Source of the DNA: Punica granatum
Taxonomy: Eukaryota; Streptophyta; Magnoliopsida; Myrtales; Lythraceae
Length of the DNA stretch: 64,000 nucleotides
Assembly (NCBI RefSeq): GCF_007655135.1
Contig: NC_045132.1
Location: 4,960,001-5,024,000 of the forward strand
Direction: 5' to 3'
Positions 38,321 to 51,392 of the stretch are shown one piece after another. A model generated the notes under the pieces. It saw only the letters and a list, made by a program, of their open reading frames with translations. It searched no databases and was not told where the DNA came from. Made by a program: the position numbers and the translations under genes. Each line of letters opens with the position of its first letter. Positions within the stretch are counted from its first letter, which is position 1.

Positions 38321-39118
38321 TTTGTAAACAAAAATTTTGCCGACATTAGAGCATCCATATGTGAGAATTACTTTCCATGAACTTATCTGGTCCTAACCAT
38401 ATAAGCACTGAAGCAAAGTCTCTTTCTTTCTTTCTTTTTTCTTTTTTCAATAACTCATAAAAAATATCATTGATAAGGAACAATTTAAAGTGCAAAAGCA
38501 GAGATCATAAGATCCCATCAGACAGAACATCACCAAGAAAAAGATCAGGCAACAAAATCTGTAGCTCTAGTAACTCCCAAATCAGTCGAACAGTCCGCGA
38601 AATGCATCTGACTCTCTAAGAGAATGTTGGTATCGAAATTGCGTAAAATAAAGGGAAGAGAGATGGATGTCAATAAGGATGCTTCGATGATTCCATGACC
38701 AACGAGGGGATTTACGATCTAAGAGATTATATTTATAGCGTTGGATTCGATGACGAGGGAGGAGCCAAAAAGCAAAGGCAGCTAGCTGAAGAGCTTTCCA
38801 TAGGGCAAACAAGTAAGTTAGAATTGAGTCAATAACTAATCATATCACCAGCATGTTGCGCAGGTCTTTGCAGTTTTTACTTTAAATTAATTTTTTATAG
38901 TAAATTTGTTAATATTATCGTGATTACGAAAGGTATGAAATAAAAAAAAATCCTCGAAAACAACCAATTAAGTTAATATGTTATGAATAATCGAACAAAT
39001 TCATGAAAATTTGAAAAAAAAAAAAAACTTGAGCTATAATTGATGCAGAGAATTGAAGGGACAATCAATCACGAGTTGAGAGTTTGTCAAAAACGGTTAT
39101 GTGGAAGATGCGTCACAC
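38321..39118. other. Spacer, no gene seen
   Basis: TTTC microsatellite at 38421-38446. The minus ORF 38582-38812 is unrecognised. Confidence 0.4.
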
Positions 39119-39590
39119 ACAAGGGTGAATTCCGTGAATGTAGTCCGAATTAATATATACAAAAAGGTGGTGACAAACTTACAACTAAAAGATTTGGTTC
39201 AGAATGTCGTATTCATTTGAATTAGTTTTTTGGCATAAAAACTAAGTGCAAGAAAATGAAGGGTCTATCTATCTATTATAAGTATTTAATTTTGACTCAT
39301 TGGTGTTGTGCAATAGGAGACCTCCATTTGTGTAACCTAAATATCCCACATCAACACTTTGAGAACTTTAAAAGAATCTAAGCAATTGGCCTTAATTTTT
39401 TTGCATTTAGTTTATGTGCCCAAAAACTAATTAAAAAGAGTCCCTTCATTTTCTTGCAATTAGTTTTTATGCCCAACAACTAATAAAAAAGAATATGACA
39501 TTCTTAGTCAAATCTTTTTATTTTTGGGTTTGTCACCCGCCTTTGGTATATATTAATTGGGACTATACATTTATAGAATTCTCCCTTGTG
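39119..39590. mobile_element. Foldback MITE with ~140-bp inverted repeats
   Basis: The left arm starts near 39119 (acaagggtgaattc) and the right arm ends near 39590 (gaattctcccttgtga). They are reverse complements with mismatches across 'taatatata', 'gtgacaaac', 'aaaagattt', 'gaatgtcatattc', 'ggcataaaaacta' and 'caagaaaatgaaggg'. A further partial copy of the inner arm lies at 39405-39440 and another at 39680-39720. RNA from this DNA would form a long hairpin. No ORF. Confidence 0.75.
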
Positions 39591-39727
39591 AGTAACAAAA
39601 AAATTCATAAGAAAATCAATTTAAAATTAAAACCGAAAACCATGGACAACACATGGGTTGTATAGCAAAGGTTTTAATTAGGTTTCGGCATACAAACCAA
39701 ATGCAAGAAAATTAAGGGCCAATTACG

Positions 39728-40460
39728 GATAAATTGCATCATTGGTACAAAACCTTCTTGGATTGTAATAGTTTGGTACAAAATCTATTTTTTCGTGACA
39801 ACTTGATACAAAATCTTCGAAAATGTTGCAATCAACTACATTTCGTCAACTAGATACTGACGCCTTTAGCATTTTCTGACGTGATAAATGATGTATGCTA
39901 TGATTTTTGACGTGACAAAAGTAATATTATAAAAAATTATTTCTTAATATTTCAATTAAAATAAAATAAAAATAAATGAAATAAAAAGGCAAATTAAAAA
40001 ACAGACTCTCGCTCTCCTCTCGTCTCTCTCCTGTCCTATCTCAACCCGATTCAACCAACAAACAACAAATCAAAATCATATTTAGGTTAAGAAAATACTT
40101 TCGCGATTAGCCCAAGAGTTCCCTGACATCCGAATCAATCAGAGTCCCTTAGGACATCTGGAGCGATCATCAACGCTTCGTCTGCTCCGACCAGATAATT
40201 GTGGAAGCTACGAGAAAGTACAGTTTTTTTCTCATCCCCATCACCGATTCTCCTTCCTTCTCTTGCTTTTCAATCCCCAACTCAACCCCATCATTATTAT
40301 TATACCTTTTGCCCACATCTCTCCCTCCTTACACCAGCCATACATAGAGAAGACGAAGAGGATGACAATGTTGATCGAAATTAATCTGTTTTTCTCTAAA
40401 TTTCGATTGAATCAATGGTGGGGGCATCCCCGCCGGCGACCCCACCCCGATTCAGTCCAA
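39728..40460. mobile_element. Possible truncated MULE-like element
   Basis: The left part has a TIR-like opening (attgcatcattggtacaaaa, repeated as 'ttggtacaaaatc' and 'ttgatacaaaatc'). It is followed by AT-rich and then CT-rich DNA and a GC-rich patch (gggggcatccccgccggcga, 40424-40443) that resembles the core of the 30.6-kb foldback element. No matching right inverted repeat was found, so the identification is weak. Confidence 0.3.
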
Positions 40461-40547
40461 ATAAACTTATTATAAAAAGGGAACAGAAGATGGAGAAGAA
40501 GCAGTCGAGAGAGAGCACAGGCAAGCTTCTTCAAATGGCTTGAGCTT

Positions 40548-40690
40548 CCGACGACTGGTAGCCAAGCTCCACAGTCCGGCCATGGGAGGATTCGAATTTG
40601 TGTTCTCCTCCTTACGGGGGTGAACTGCTTACCACTCAACCAACACTTTTTGTTGGTGAATGAAGGCCTCTTATTACACAATACCAAGGA
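40548..40690 (-). mobile_element. SINE-like tRNA-derived element (minus)
   Basis: On the minus strand, gagtggtaagcagttcaccc fits a pol III A box and aattcgaatcctcccat a B box ~35 bp later. Its body differs from the 31.5-kb family, so it may be a separate SINE family. Confidence 0.5.
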
Positions 40691-41184
40691 GTCAAAATTA
40701 AATACCTATAATAGATGCCCAAAAGAGAGGACAAGATGCACAGATACGGAAGCAAAGTCCCGTATAGACTACTATTGACTCTCGTGTTATTGAAGTAGAT
40801 GGAAGGGGAGGATAATGAATTTCTCATTCAAATCTTTAGAGTACGTAAGTGAGAATGTACGATGTCCCTTAGAGTACATAGGTGATGAGAATATACGATG
40901 TCACATGGTTTCAGCAAATCAAAATATGAATTTGAGTGCTATATTGCGTTAATTTGGAGTAAATTTTATTGTACTTGTCACACATATATTCAGAAGGCAT
41001 GAACGATTTATTTCTTATATATCATTAATTCACGGGTTTAATGGAACTTAGGGCAAACCACCGAAAGAGTTCACCATCACAAAGCCAGAACAGAAGCCCC
41101 CAATCCAAATTAAATCAAACAGAAACCTCCCCAGAGGAAATTCAGATATTGCATGGAGTAAAGATTTACTTATTGCATTAAAAC
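40691..41184. other. F3H 3' flank
   Basis: Contains a diverged ~39-bp tandem pair (agagtac-taggtga-gagaat-tacgatgtc) at about 40838-40904 and the presumed F3H 3' UTR at 41040-41184. No gene. Confidence 0.45.
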
Positions 41185-42673
41185 CTAAGCTAAGATCTGT
41201 TCCAGAGGCTTGGCATCAAGCTTGGCCTTCTCCAAGTCCTTAAGCTCCTGCTCCTTGGCCAGCTTCTTTAGCCTCGCTAGCTCGAGGTCCTTACTCATCT
41301 TCCTCCTGTACATCTCTGCAAAAGTGATCGGCTCCTCGAGGATCGGCTTCTCTCCCTCCCTGACCTTGAGGGGGTAGACTATGGCCTCTGGCGCTGGGTT
41401 CTGGAACGTGGCGATGGATAGCCTGCTGCAGTTTGAGTTCACAACCGCCTGGTGATCGGCATTCTTAAACCTCCCGTTGCTCAGATACTGCATTTAAAAA
41501 GAGAACCGGTAAGAGATCGGGTTGCATAGTGTATAGTAACTAGTCTTAGCCTATCTAGGCTCACCAAAAGAAAAAATTTCCGTTTGCAAATGGAACACTT
41601 CACTTACATGGCCATGATCACCGAGATTCACCACGAAGGCCCCCTCAACAGGCTGGACCGTGATCCACGTCTTCCCACCATCCCGGGTGGCCTGGAGCCC
41701 ACCCACTTGGTCCTGGAGTAGGAGGGTGATCGTCCCAGGGTCAGTGTGGCGCTTGAGCCCGAGGGTCAGGTCAGGTTGTGGGCACTTTGGATAGTAGTTC
41801 ACGACCACCTTCTGGTCCATGTCCACGCAGGCCTTGGTCAGCGCCTCCTTCTCGAGCCCCATGGCCTCCGAAAGGACCTCCAGCAGCTTACAAGCTAGGC
41901 CCATCAGCTTCTCGCTATACTCCATGGTCACGGATTTCCAGCCCTCGGGCTTGTCGGGCCACCTAGAGTAGTCTCGAGCACGGATGGGATAAGAGAAGTA
42001 TGTCACGATCTCGCGCCAGTCTTGGACCGCCTCTCCCTGTAAATAAATCATCATAAGATAAACCCAAATGTTACTGATAAACCCAGCATAACAAATAAAA
42101 AGAAATTATAATAAGATTAACGATGTACTGGAGCGCTTGGCGAAATGAGCAATGTTGAGCGCTCGCCGGCCGCTTGTCGTAACCAAAGCACGGTTTTCCT
42201 AAGATTTCCGATTGTTTAGTAAACCGGTCCAAATTCGCTCTCCCCTTAGCATTTCTCAGTTAAAATTCTTGATTTTATGACTTTTTCGAGATAGTATTCG
42301 AGACCTGGAGGTGGCTGGAGACAATGAACCCGCCCTTCTTCCCGCCAGACATATCGAACCGGAGCTTCTCCTCGGCAGGGAGAGCAAAGAACTCCCTTGC
42401 AAGCCTCGTCATGTCCTGCACGAGCTTCGCGTCCACCCCATGGTCAACCACCTGGAATATCCCCCAGTCCTCGCACGCCTCCACGATCTTCCGGCAGATC
42501 TCAGCCCTAGCAGGCCCATCCTCGTCATCAATCCCCTTAAGGGAGATGACCGGGATCTCATTGCTGAACTCGTTGTAGGCAACAGTGGGTCGCTCATCCT
42601 CATCCCGCACGAAGCTTGGCCACAGGGTCGGCTCCTCCGCCAGTGCCATCAGGGTCGAGACCGTGGGCGCCAT
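41185..42673 (-). CDS. F3H: Flavanone 3-hydroxylase (naringenin 3-dioxygenase)
   Basis: Soluble Fe(II)/2-oxoglutarate-dependent dioxygenase that converts flavanones such as naringenin to dihydroflavonols, the branch point to flavonols, anthocyanins and proanthocyanidins. Exons (minus): 42673-42305, 42036-41608, 41487-41185, giving 369+429+303 nt and 366 aa, the usual family length. The three-exon structure with phase-0 introns is also typical. The iron ligands fall exactly at His220, Asp222 (LKRHTDPG) and His278 (ADHQAVV), and the 2-oxoglutarate-binding RxS is at Arg288/Ser290 (SRLSIATF). The N-terminus [15 protein letters not shown] and the Lys/Leu-rich tail after [18 protein letters not shown] are hallmarks of F3H rather than FLS or ANS. 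Intact and probably functional. Flavonoid MYB/bHLH control is expected from the family, but no site is asserted here. Confidence 0.98.
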
Positions 42674-42840
42674 CGGGATGGTGGCGGTAAATGACTAAAC
42701 TGGGGAAAGATTAATTAACTTAATTAATTTGGGCGGTGGGGAGAGATTATAGGGGAGAGTACGTAGAGGCTTGATGATTTTTGTATGGCTTTAATTTGAA
42801 TGGTGAGTGATGCATGGGTCATGTGTGTTTGTATATGTAC

Positions 42841-42849
42841 ATATATAAG
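42841..42849 (-). promoter_or_regulatory. Candidate TATA box for F3H
   Basis: The minus strand reads cttatatatg ~170 bp upstream of the start codon. Plausible by position only; nearby TA-rich sequence makes it weak. Confidence 0.3.
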
Positions 42850-43547
42850 TGTGTGCGTGGTGAAGGTTGTGGTGGCAGCTATAACTAACGCTCCTCATGA
42901 GCTCGTGCGCAGGCGTTAACTTAACAATCCCTTTCTCTCACAGCTACCGAAAATGGGCAAAGATGACTTTCTTAACCTTCTAGAGGGACCAAAATCCTTA
43001 CCTTATGTCTCGTCGATGTAACCTATGTGTCGATTCGAAATTCAGCACATCGTGGTCGGAGTCAAGCCATCGACCGAACGGAGTCAGTGTCAGTGATAAA
43101 ATCGGTAAAATGAGATCAGCCTAGACGCTTATGTTTATCGAATAACTGGTATAAAGGGATCAAAGTAATATTTACACCGGGGATTTTCGTTCCATATCAG
43201 GGGCTCAGATTCTCCTTCCAGCTGTGAGACTTCCGGATAGAAAATACAGGAAGCATCAGTTGTGGATTCGATCTTATCAATCGGGCAACTTGGGACCTGG
43301 CAATAAACTATAAAATGCTAGTTGATTATTATTATTATTATTTTATTTTTGCTCGAAGCTAGTTGATTAATTAGGTCGACGGGGACTATAAGTCTGCGAT
43401 TGCTAAAGCGACTATGGGTGCCTCAAAGGAGGAAATACAAGAAATTAAAGACGGTTGGTAATTTTCTGTCAAGCACTGAAGAACAAAAAAAAGAAAAAAG
43501 AATGAAGTTAGGAATGGAAATAATTATCTGGTATTAATTCAAACGAA
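42850..43547. other. F3H upstream region
   Basis: Upstream flank of F3H. No gene and no mobile element recognised. An ATT trinucleotide run lies at 43327-43343. Confidence 0.4.
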
Positions 43548-43752
43548 GAAAGAGGGTGTAGTGCAATTTACCCAAAAAAAAAAGAGTAGTGCATATTTAC
43601 CTGTAAAAAAGGATATGGCACATATTCTTTCCTAGTAATTTAGTGATTTCAAATTCGATATTTAATGAAATTATCGTTGTCCTTTTATTAGCTATTATGA
43701 TTTCTATTTTATTATATCTCATGGGTCACCTTATATAATTGAAAAAAAAAAG
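43548..43752 (+). mobile_element. SINE-like element, copy 3 (diverged, rearranged)
   Basis: Starts gagggtgtagtgcaattt, is interrupted by an A-rich insertion and partial repeat of the head, and ends 'ctcatgggtcaccttatataattga' plus an A run. That is the same 3' end as the copies at 31.6 and 38.2 kb. Confidence 0.45.
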
Positions 43753-45165
43753 GTGCAGGAAGGTACATACAGCATGATATGAGGCCTAGGAGCTGCCCCG
43801 AACAGAAGGTCGGCACTCTTTATGCCATACATTTGCACCGAATATATATAAATGCCATAAATTCTTGAAGAAGTTGCCGATTTCGGAGTCAATTTTTGGA
43901 TATAAGATTTGTTTTGATTAGAAGGAAAACGCATGACCTTAAGGGAAATAAAAAAAATATAATAAAGAGACATGGGAGTTCAAATCTTTAAGATACATCG
44001 TATCAATATGTCACTATACTACGCTTCATTGCTTCATTTCTCTATTTCATCGATGGTTGAGATCATAATGGTGATTTGATGGAATAGGAAATTATAGAAA
44101 GCGATGTTGAAAGCAATCGAATAAAATGTACCATGAGAAAGGGAGATTGTATCGATATGTAATATTTCCTATGTGTCTAGATACCACACCATAAATCAGT
44201 TGATTGACACATTCGATTTGATGCGGAGAAAATAATATTGCTGAGCTACCTGGCGCATTCCGACTGAATTTCCGTGTCCAGTAGTTTGATTCACCTTAAT
44301 TATCTACTATCCTCCTAATATAACACTAAACTAAACAATACTATGAGTTGTGTCAAAGGTATTTTGCTAAGAGAAAACCATAATTAATTCTATCTGAAAT
44401 GAGAAAGTACCGAATAAAATTTAAAAAATATAAAAAAAAATATAGAATGAGCGTTAATAATTCGAGAATTGATATAATTATATTTTATTGTGACAATCTT
44501 ATCGGATCTTTCTCACAACCCCATTTTGATGTAAAATCATTTAAGATACTTTCTTATAATGATGTATGGTAAGAAGGAACAAATAAGATTGTTACTATGA
44601 AGAATGCTTAAGACATTTACTCATAGTGATTAACAATTATTCTGACATTTGTTACATCTTATTAGTTCTTCATATTGCCATATGTTGAGATAGGATCACT
44701 AAAAATTCTCTTTTGGTACATATGAGCTCTAGGATGATTTTTATGCATACATCGAACTGGATTAATATTTTTCTTTCATGTAAGCTACTCGTACTTGGAA
44801 GTCTTAGACACCGATTGATCCATGTTTAAGTATCGATGATCTATTAAGAGATAAAACTCTATGAACCGTCATTTCTCTCTATTCATAATTAGACTCAAAT
44901 TCAAGACCTTAATCTGGAATTGTATTATTAAATTAACTCATTAATGGCGCATTAATGTGGAGCCTAATTTGTTATGTCAACTAAATAAGAAAGGGAAATA
45001 AATCAAGAAACTAACTAGCTATTATTCATTTTATGATACTAGTTTCTTTCACTGGTACACGAGATTTATTGAACGTTCTACTTTAAATGTGATTATAATT
45101 TTTTTCCCGATGGAGAATTTTTCAAATTTTATTATAATTTTATTTATCTTTAAAATTTTACTTAT
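43753..45165. other. Intergenic, no gene seen
   Basis: AT-rich spacer with no supported ORF, repeat array or RNA gene. Confidence 0.45.
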
Positions 45166-46093
45166 CTAGTTTTTTAGAACCGTGTAATGCACAGGTTTTA
45201 GTTAGTATATTTTTTTAATTATAAATTTTAACGTAAACTTTATTTTAATAAAAATTAACCTGAAATTTATTTTAATAATTACTATTAAACACATTTTTGG
45301 TAGAAACCCAATTTATTAGAGTGGGAAATAAACATTATTCTTTTTATTTTCTTTTTAACTTTTCTATAGGAATTGACTTAAAATTTATTTGGATATTTAC
45401 TATTCTAATTATATTTAATATGGCAGAATACAACTATATACATTTTTAATAAAAATATTACCTTTTAATATTTGTAATATTTTAGTAAAAAACTCAAATT
45501 TTATTTCAATATTTACTATTCAAATCTATTTAATAGGGTGTGAGATAAATATCCTTTCTTTTACTTTTTTAATAAAAATTAACTTCAAATTTATTTTGAT
45601 ATCTATTCTAACCATTTGATAGGATCAGATACAATTTTATATATTTTAATAAAATATATATTGGACTTTGTACTTATAAGTTTTAGCTAGTTTATAGATT
45701 GTATAGTTAATCTATTATTTGAAAATTAATTATTTATAAATAAAATTTTCTAGAATGAGGGCAAAAATTCCTACACAAAATAATCCAAGTGAAGTTTCTT
45801 GTTTGGTTTTTTCATATTTAATCACAAATAAAAATTTTCAAATTGACGAGAAAATACCTAGATAAATTAATTCAAATAAAGTTTCTTTTCTAATTTTCTA
45901 ATTTTTATGTTAAATTTAATCTAAAAATATTAATAAGATATTAATCTTTCTAGATCTATGTCAATAAATATTTACATGTCTAACCCTATTTATTGCATAG
46001 ATGTTAACCTTTCTAACCCAATGACAGTAAATATTTACCTTTCTAATTCAATTTATTACATGGATACAATTATATATATATATATATATATTA
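45166..46093 (-). mobile_element. Non-autonomous Helitron-like element, copy B (minus)
   Basis: Read on the minus strand, it ends with the hairpin CCTGTGCATTACACGG, a 10-nt spacer and CTAG (plus coordinates 45166-45169), mirroring copy A at 1.4-2.2 kb. The opposite end is a TA-rich run (46071-46091), followed inward by agaaaggtaaatatttact, as in copy A. The interior (45215-45660) holds four or five diverged ~100-bp repeats with 'aaatttattt-gatatttactattctaa' and 'aatagggtgtgagataaa'. No Rep/helicase. Confidence 0.5.
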
Positions 46094-48700
46094 GACTCTC
46101 ATGGATCTCCCTTATAACTGACAATGGAAAAGAAAAAAAAAGTTATTGCCGAGATATGGAACCTCTCACAGCGGCATTACGGCGTAATTCCATGTTAATC
46201 TGCTTTCATTTAATTACTGCGCACGAAAGACAATTTCCTTGGTTGAATTCTTTTTTCCCTTAAATACCAGACATTTTTAGCCTATTAATTAAGACTAAAT
46301 AGGTTTGGCCTTGCTTCGGAATACTTCTAGTAAAAGATCATGTACGAAATGTTCAATAAATAACAAATTATTGAAGATATATTATATGAATTTTTCAATG
46401 TAAAATACAAATGGAAATGAACGGGTACCCGTACAGTATCAATATGGATTAATACAAAATCCGTAAAATCCGCGAGAGTATCAGCACTTATTGAATAGAT
46501 CGGATTCAAACTGAGTTTACTAGGCCTATTGAATTTTTCTAATATTAGGGTGAACACCAAAAAGTGGAACCTGTACAATAAGCTCAAGGACACGGATGGA
46601 TAATCAACTACTATTGCCTTAATTAAAACCTCTTGCCGGAAAAAATAACAGGTACTTTTCTATGTAAATTTATATTTTGGCTTTATTCTACGTCAATGAT
46701 TGTTTTTCAAATATAAACTTTTATTTGCGAATATTGACAAAATTCATATAAGAAAATTATACAGTTCTAGAAGATTCTAAAATAATAGCTTTCAATTAAA
46801 AACAAAATCATTTCTGGATATTGATAACATCTATCTACCAAGGTTTTACAATTTCTAAAATATTTCAAACCATAACTTTCAACATAAAAGTACACGTTTA
46901 ACCTGAATTACATTTTCTTTTTACAATTCATTTTGCACTTGTTTCCATAATTTATTATATTATTGTGCGTTTGTCATGCACTTTTTTTTAATGCACTACC
47001 CAACCAATATCTATAAACCCAGATGGACCTCATTTATCAAGGCTCGAGTCATCAAATCCATTAAGAGCTAAAACTCGTTCAATTATAAATTTTTTCGATT
47101 AATAAGAGTTAAATTCAAGATTATGTTTAGGAAAAAGTTGTAACGGATTATCTCATTAATCCGTTGCTTGTCATGTACTTTGAAAAAGTCTAACGGGACT
47201 GCACGTGCCACATGCATAACCACCTAACCCCAAATCTAACCCCCCCAATGCCACCAGTCCTCCCAGTCCCATGTGCATATCTGCCTTTATGCTTCGTCTC
47301 AAACTGTCCCTATCGATAATAGTTTTGCTCGTCTCTTTCTTAGATTGACATACCACTTTTTTTCAGATTAATCTTTTTTCTTCGATTTTGTTTTTAACAA
47401 TGGAGCAGAAGATGTCAAGTAACATTGGATCCACAACAAAAGGCGGTGGTTTTTGTGGTTCTAACTGTACTTCCACAGCATTTGGAAATTGAAAGGTCCT
47501 AATTTCGAATTTCGTTTACGCTCTTCTATCAAAACAACTATTATAAGTGAGCTTTTTGCCCGAACTGTACTCAACTTTTGATGATGGTACGGTGCTAGGA
47601 CAAGCGTTTACGCTGGTCGTTTAGTTCACCTAATATATTCGTGGTTGAATACGAGACTCTGAACATTACATAGCGAGACAATAAGATCACCCTATAGTTT
47701 CTCACCATTTTATCTAAAGAAAAACATTGAATCCCACGCCGGCTATGAAAAATGAGTGCAAATGTTCCATTATCCCTTGGTTCAAATTTTTGAATTAAAA
47801 TGCGTCCAATCGGTTATAAATTCCGTAAAAATTTTAAAATCATATCAAAGTAGATTACACGCATGGAACATCTACGTGCTCTTATATGACGTTTGCACCC
47901 AAATAAGAATTTGATCATGAGTCTCCTACTAGATTTTCTCATCGTGCAACTACCAGACCGATCATATTGGATCACTGTAGTTATTTTATGGGACACTATT
48001 TGAAAGAGTTGCTCTTAAACACGACTTTTATAAATGCAGAACTGGAAACTGTAATTTCTTAAATAAATGGGTGAGTTTTCAACTGACACCCCTATAATTT
48101 CATTAATATTACGTGATAGCGTTGAGGTTCCTCGCTTACAAGTTGAGACCAAAGGGGGGCAATTACCGCTATAATTAATTTATTATCCCAAAATTAAAAT
48201 AAATGAATGAATAAGCAAAATGTCAGTACCCTGCCAACAAACAACCATTTCCAATCTCCATAATTGTATGAATTTCTTGAAATTCTCTTGCCAGAATTTA
48301 GATTGCTCCATATCTTGATGGTACTCATACCAAACCATAAGGGATCGGGCAGTTGCCGAATCGGTTGCTTGAATCATTCTAGACTGGGTCAGCCAGCCCT
48401 GGGATATGGTCACACAAACCAGATTCATTGGTCGGACGAGGGCTGGCAGGGCTGGTTTTTATGGAGTTGGCGCCATGGCTAGACTTCCTGAAATACACTA
48501 TATTTGAAGAGGTTATTTTCCACGCAGTTAGTTCTTTAGAAAGAACTCTGAAATCCCAGCGCAATGGATGAATGCAAGAGGTTTAAGATTCTGACATTCT
48601 GTAAAGAACATAACTTTGATTGGTCATACTCGGACCGGAAAGAGATCCACTCAAGGTTTAGAGGTCGACGACTATAAAGAAACGATAGAACGGGACTGCA
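46094..48700. other. Intergenic, no gene seen
   Basis: AT-rich spacer. Overlapping short ORFs on both strands near 48180-48560 have somewhat higher complexity but no recognisable family, so a degraded gene is possible. Sequence from ~48700 onward is probably the SEC15B 3' UTR. Confidence 0.4.
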
Positions 48701-49022
48701 ATTTTATTCATAGAATGCTTCATGAAGGACTCGTTACTCTCCTGGGACTTCTTACATACTAGTTCTGAACTCCCGGAAGTTTAAGTCCGGATAAAATCCA
48801 GAGACTTTCCTCCACACGGTCCATCTCTTCTCAATGCCAACAGTTCGTACAAGCTACGTCCTAGAAAATATAAGTATCAAGACTGCCCTAAGTAATAATT
48901 TGAAGATACGGGTCAATAGCTGAGCTAAATAATCCAGGGTTAACTCTAAACTACTTGAGAAAAGAATGAATTGAATATGCAAAAATAAGAAACCTGAGGG
49001 TTCGGGAAAGCTTGGGGAGATC

Positions 49023-51392
49023 TCAGTTGAAGTCCTTGAGTCTCTTCTTAAGCATGTCCATGGACTTCTTCCGGGAGTTCTGCTTTGTGTTCCTGTTCGA
49101 GAGGCTCCCAAATATGCCATCAGCAGATTCCTTGAACTTCTCGCAGATTGTCGTCACCTTTTTGTAATCCAGTGTGTTGTAATTCTTCTGCCGAATGACC
49201 GGATTCATGAAATTCTCGGGCTGGCTGCTGAGAAGAAGATTTATGAGCTGCCTCGCCTCAACCAAGCACCCTCGAAAGCTCTCCTCTGTGTATACTGCAC
49301 TCAATCCTGTGCTGTGGAACCTCTCATCTGCAAAGGTCTCCAACATCTTCAGATCATTGTTAATTCCCATCACTGCATTCACGTTGAACCTCTTAACGCT
49401 GTCACTCAGAAAAGCGGACACAATAGTGTTCGAGATGTGCTCAAAGGCGCCAATCCCGACCTTGTATTGAACATCGAAGGGCAAGATCTGCTGAGCAGTG
49501 GACAAGACAGTGTCGAGATAGATAACAACTTCATTTATGTACTCGTTCCCTCCCTGAGGCATCTCCTCCACTGTCCAGTTGATATTGTCAGCCAGAGCCA
49601 TGAACTCGTTGAGCTTGGAGTTCACAAAGTTCAGCAGAGCAAGGTAAGCCTCATCCCGTGAAGTTCTCAGAACGACTTTCGCTGTTAAACTACGCTGAGG
49701 CCTCTCGGCTGCTCGAGTGGGGATACCACATAATTGGGCAGCATGACGTGTGAAAAAATCACAAGCCCTCTCGAGGAAAGATATGTCTGCTGCAATCTGC
49801 ATTGCTTGAGACACACCAATATTACCGTTCTCGATTGTGCTAAGCAGAGCTTCATTCAATACATCAATCAACAGCTTGTCCAAGTACTTTCGGACTGTTT
49901 CATAGGAATTAGCTTGCGCACCGTACGACAAGTAATCAACTGAGCTCTTGATGAAGGACCGAACAGTTCTACAAACATCAGGGACCATGGCAGAGAACGG
50001 GGCAACATATGGAAATGCAGGCATAATATCCGAAGTCTGCAGGTGGAAGGATAGCACGTTGCTCTCATAGTCGGTGTCCTTCTTCATCACCATCTGCTCG
50101 TACGTGTCATTGCCCAGAATATTAACGAGCTGTTCCCTGCACTCCTTTAGGAGAAGCTCATGGTACTTGCTCCGACTATTATCAAGAGCCTCAAAGAGGG
50201 GCCCCACTTCGTAGCCATATTGCCGAAGAGTCGATCCAAGAAGAGCAACGTAGTCCTTTACAAGGAGGAGATGGGTCGCAGAATCCATATGTGAGAACTG
50301 CCCGTTCAACACTGACACCATCTTGGCAACAGCAGAGTCCCACATCGTCTCGAGCTGGTCAGCAAGTAAAAGTCCACCAGCAGTTCTCAGGACACGGTCC
50401 TCAACAATGAAATGCCCCGCAATTTGAGCGAAGTATGACTGGTAAGATTCGACAAAAGGCTGAGACGAAGATCCTTGCAGATCTGAATTAAGCTGTAGCA
50501 TCCGATTGTTATAGTAGTAATCACGGAACTGCTGGGGAACCCCAAGACATATATGAATATGATACACGCGATAAATTGGTGTGAGATCAAACTTAAGTAC
50601 GCAGTCCTCCTCAATTTCCTCAACATCAAGAGAACAAACGAAATCCCCATACCCAGAGAGGTCCTGTTCTTCTGCTTTTCTTTGACGCTCCAGCATCTCC
50701 TCATCTCTCTGACGGGATGAGGCAGTGTGTCCAATGGCAGTTTGACCAATACTTTTTGCTGAGCTCCTTACGTGCACAAGCCATTCGTTGACCTGGCTGC
50801 TCATTTTCTTCTCAATATGCATTTTTATAACTGGGATTCTCCTCTCGATGGCCAGTTTCAGGGTCAGGACAGGGATGTTCTGCAAGTAATTCTTCTCGAT
50901 CAGATCGACAGTTTTCAAAGCAGGATAAAACTGACCCTTGGCGATATGGTCATTGAACTTTGAGCAAAGTTCAAGGACCTGCACGCAGTTCTTTGAGGTC
51001 CTTATAGCTTCCGTCACGTTCCTTTTGATCGAGTAGGCCTCTATAAGTTCCTCTACCTTAGCGAGAAGAGCCGTCCCTACCTCTTGCAATTTGAAGTTGT
51101 CACTGGCAAGCTCACCTTTCAATTCCTCGGCATCAACGAGGACCCCACGGAGCTCATCAACTGCAAGAATGAACTCCTCATAGTGTGTCTTGCACAGCTC
51201 CTCAATTTCTATTTCCTTCTTCTTCATGACGGTCTTGAGCTGCTGCAGGAGCGACTCAGGTCGCCCCATCTCGAATGCGAGCCTGACAATCGGGCCCAGA
51301 TCCTCGCCATTGCTAATCGAAGTTGCAAGGACCAAGTCCTCGCTCGCATCTCCATTCTCCGCAACATTTCTCCTCTTCGCTTTGGCATTCAT
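49023..51392 (-). CDS. SEC15B: Exocyst complex component SEC15B
   Basis: Subunit of the octameric exocyst, which tethers secretory vesicles to the plasma membrane before SNARE fusion. In plants it acts in polarised growth, cell-plate maturation and wall deposition. A single uninterrupted coding exon of 789 aa, the family's normal length and its usual intronless coding structure. The N-terminal ~70-180 is the coiled-coil-rich Sec15 region ([39 protein letters not shown]). The C-terminal domain (~430-765) contains [37 protein letters not shown] and [20 protein letters not shown]. It ends in a basic tail. ATG at 51392 is the first in-frame start after the acceptor at 51409. Intact. SEC15B rather than SEC15A is judged from memory of the N-terminus and is less certain than the family. 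Confidence 0.97.
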   Translation of the reverse strand: MNAKAKRRNVAENGDASEDLVLATSISNGEDLGPIVRLAFEMGRPESLLQQLKTVMKKKEIEIEELCKTHYEEFILAVDELRGVLVDAEELKGELASDNFKLQEVGTALLAKVEELIEAYSIKRNVTEAIRTSKNCVQVLELCSKFNDHIAKGQFYPALKTVDLIEKNYLQNIPVLTLKLAIERRIPVIKMHIEKKMSSQVNEWLVHVRSSAKSIGQTAIGHTASSRQRDEEMLERQRKAEEQDLSGYGDFVCSLDVEEIEEDCVLKFDLTPIYRVYHIHICLGVPQQFRDYYYNNRMLQLNSDLQGSSSQPFVESYQSYFAQIAGHFIVEDRVLRTAGGLLLADQLETMWDSAVAKMVSVLNGQFSHMDSATHLLLVKDYVALLGSTLRQYGYEVGPLFEALDNSRSKYHELLLKECREQLVNILGNDTYEQMVMKKDTDYESNVLSFHLQTSDIMPAFPYVAPFSAMVPDVCRTVRSFIKSSVDYLSYGAQANSYETVRKYLDKLLIDVLNEALLSTIENGNIGVSQAMQIAADISFLERACDFFTRHAAQLCGIPTRAAERPQRSLTAKVVLRTSRDEAYLALLNFVNSKLNEFMALADNINWTVEEMPQGGNEYINEVVIYLDTVLSTAQQILPFDVQYKVGIGAFEHISNTIVSAFLSDSVKRFNVNAVMGINNDLKMLETFADERFHSTGLSAVYTEESFRGCLVEARQLINLLLSSQPENFMNPVIRQKNYNTLDYKKVTTICEKFKESADGIFGSLSNRNTKQNSRKKSMDMLKKRLKDFN

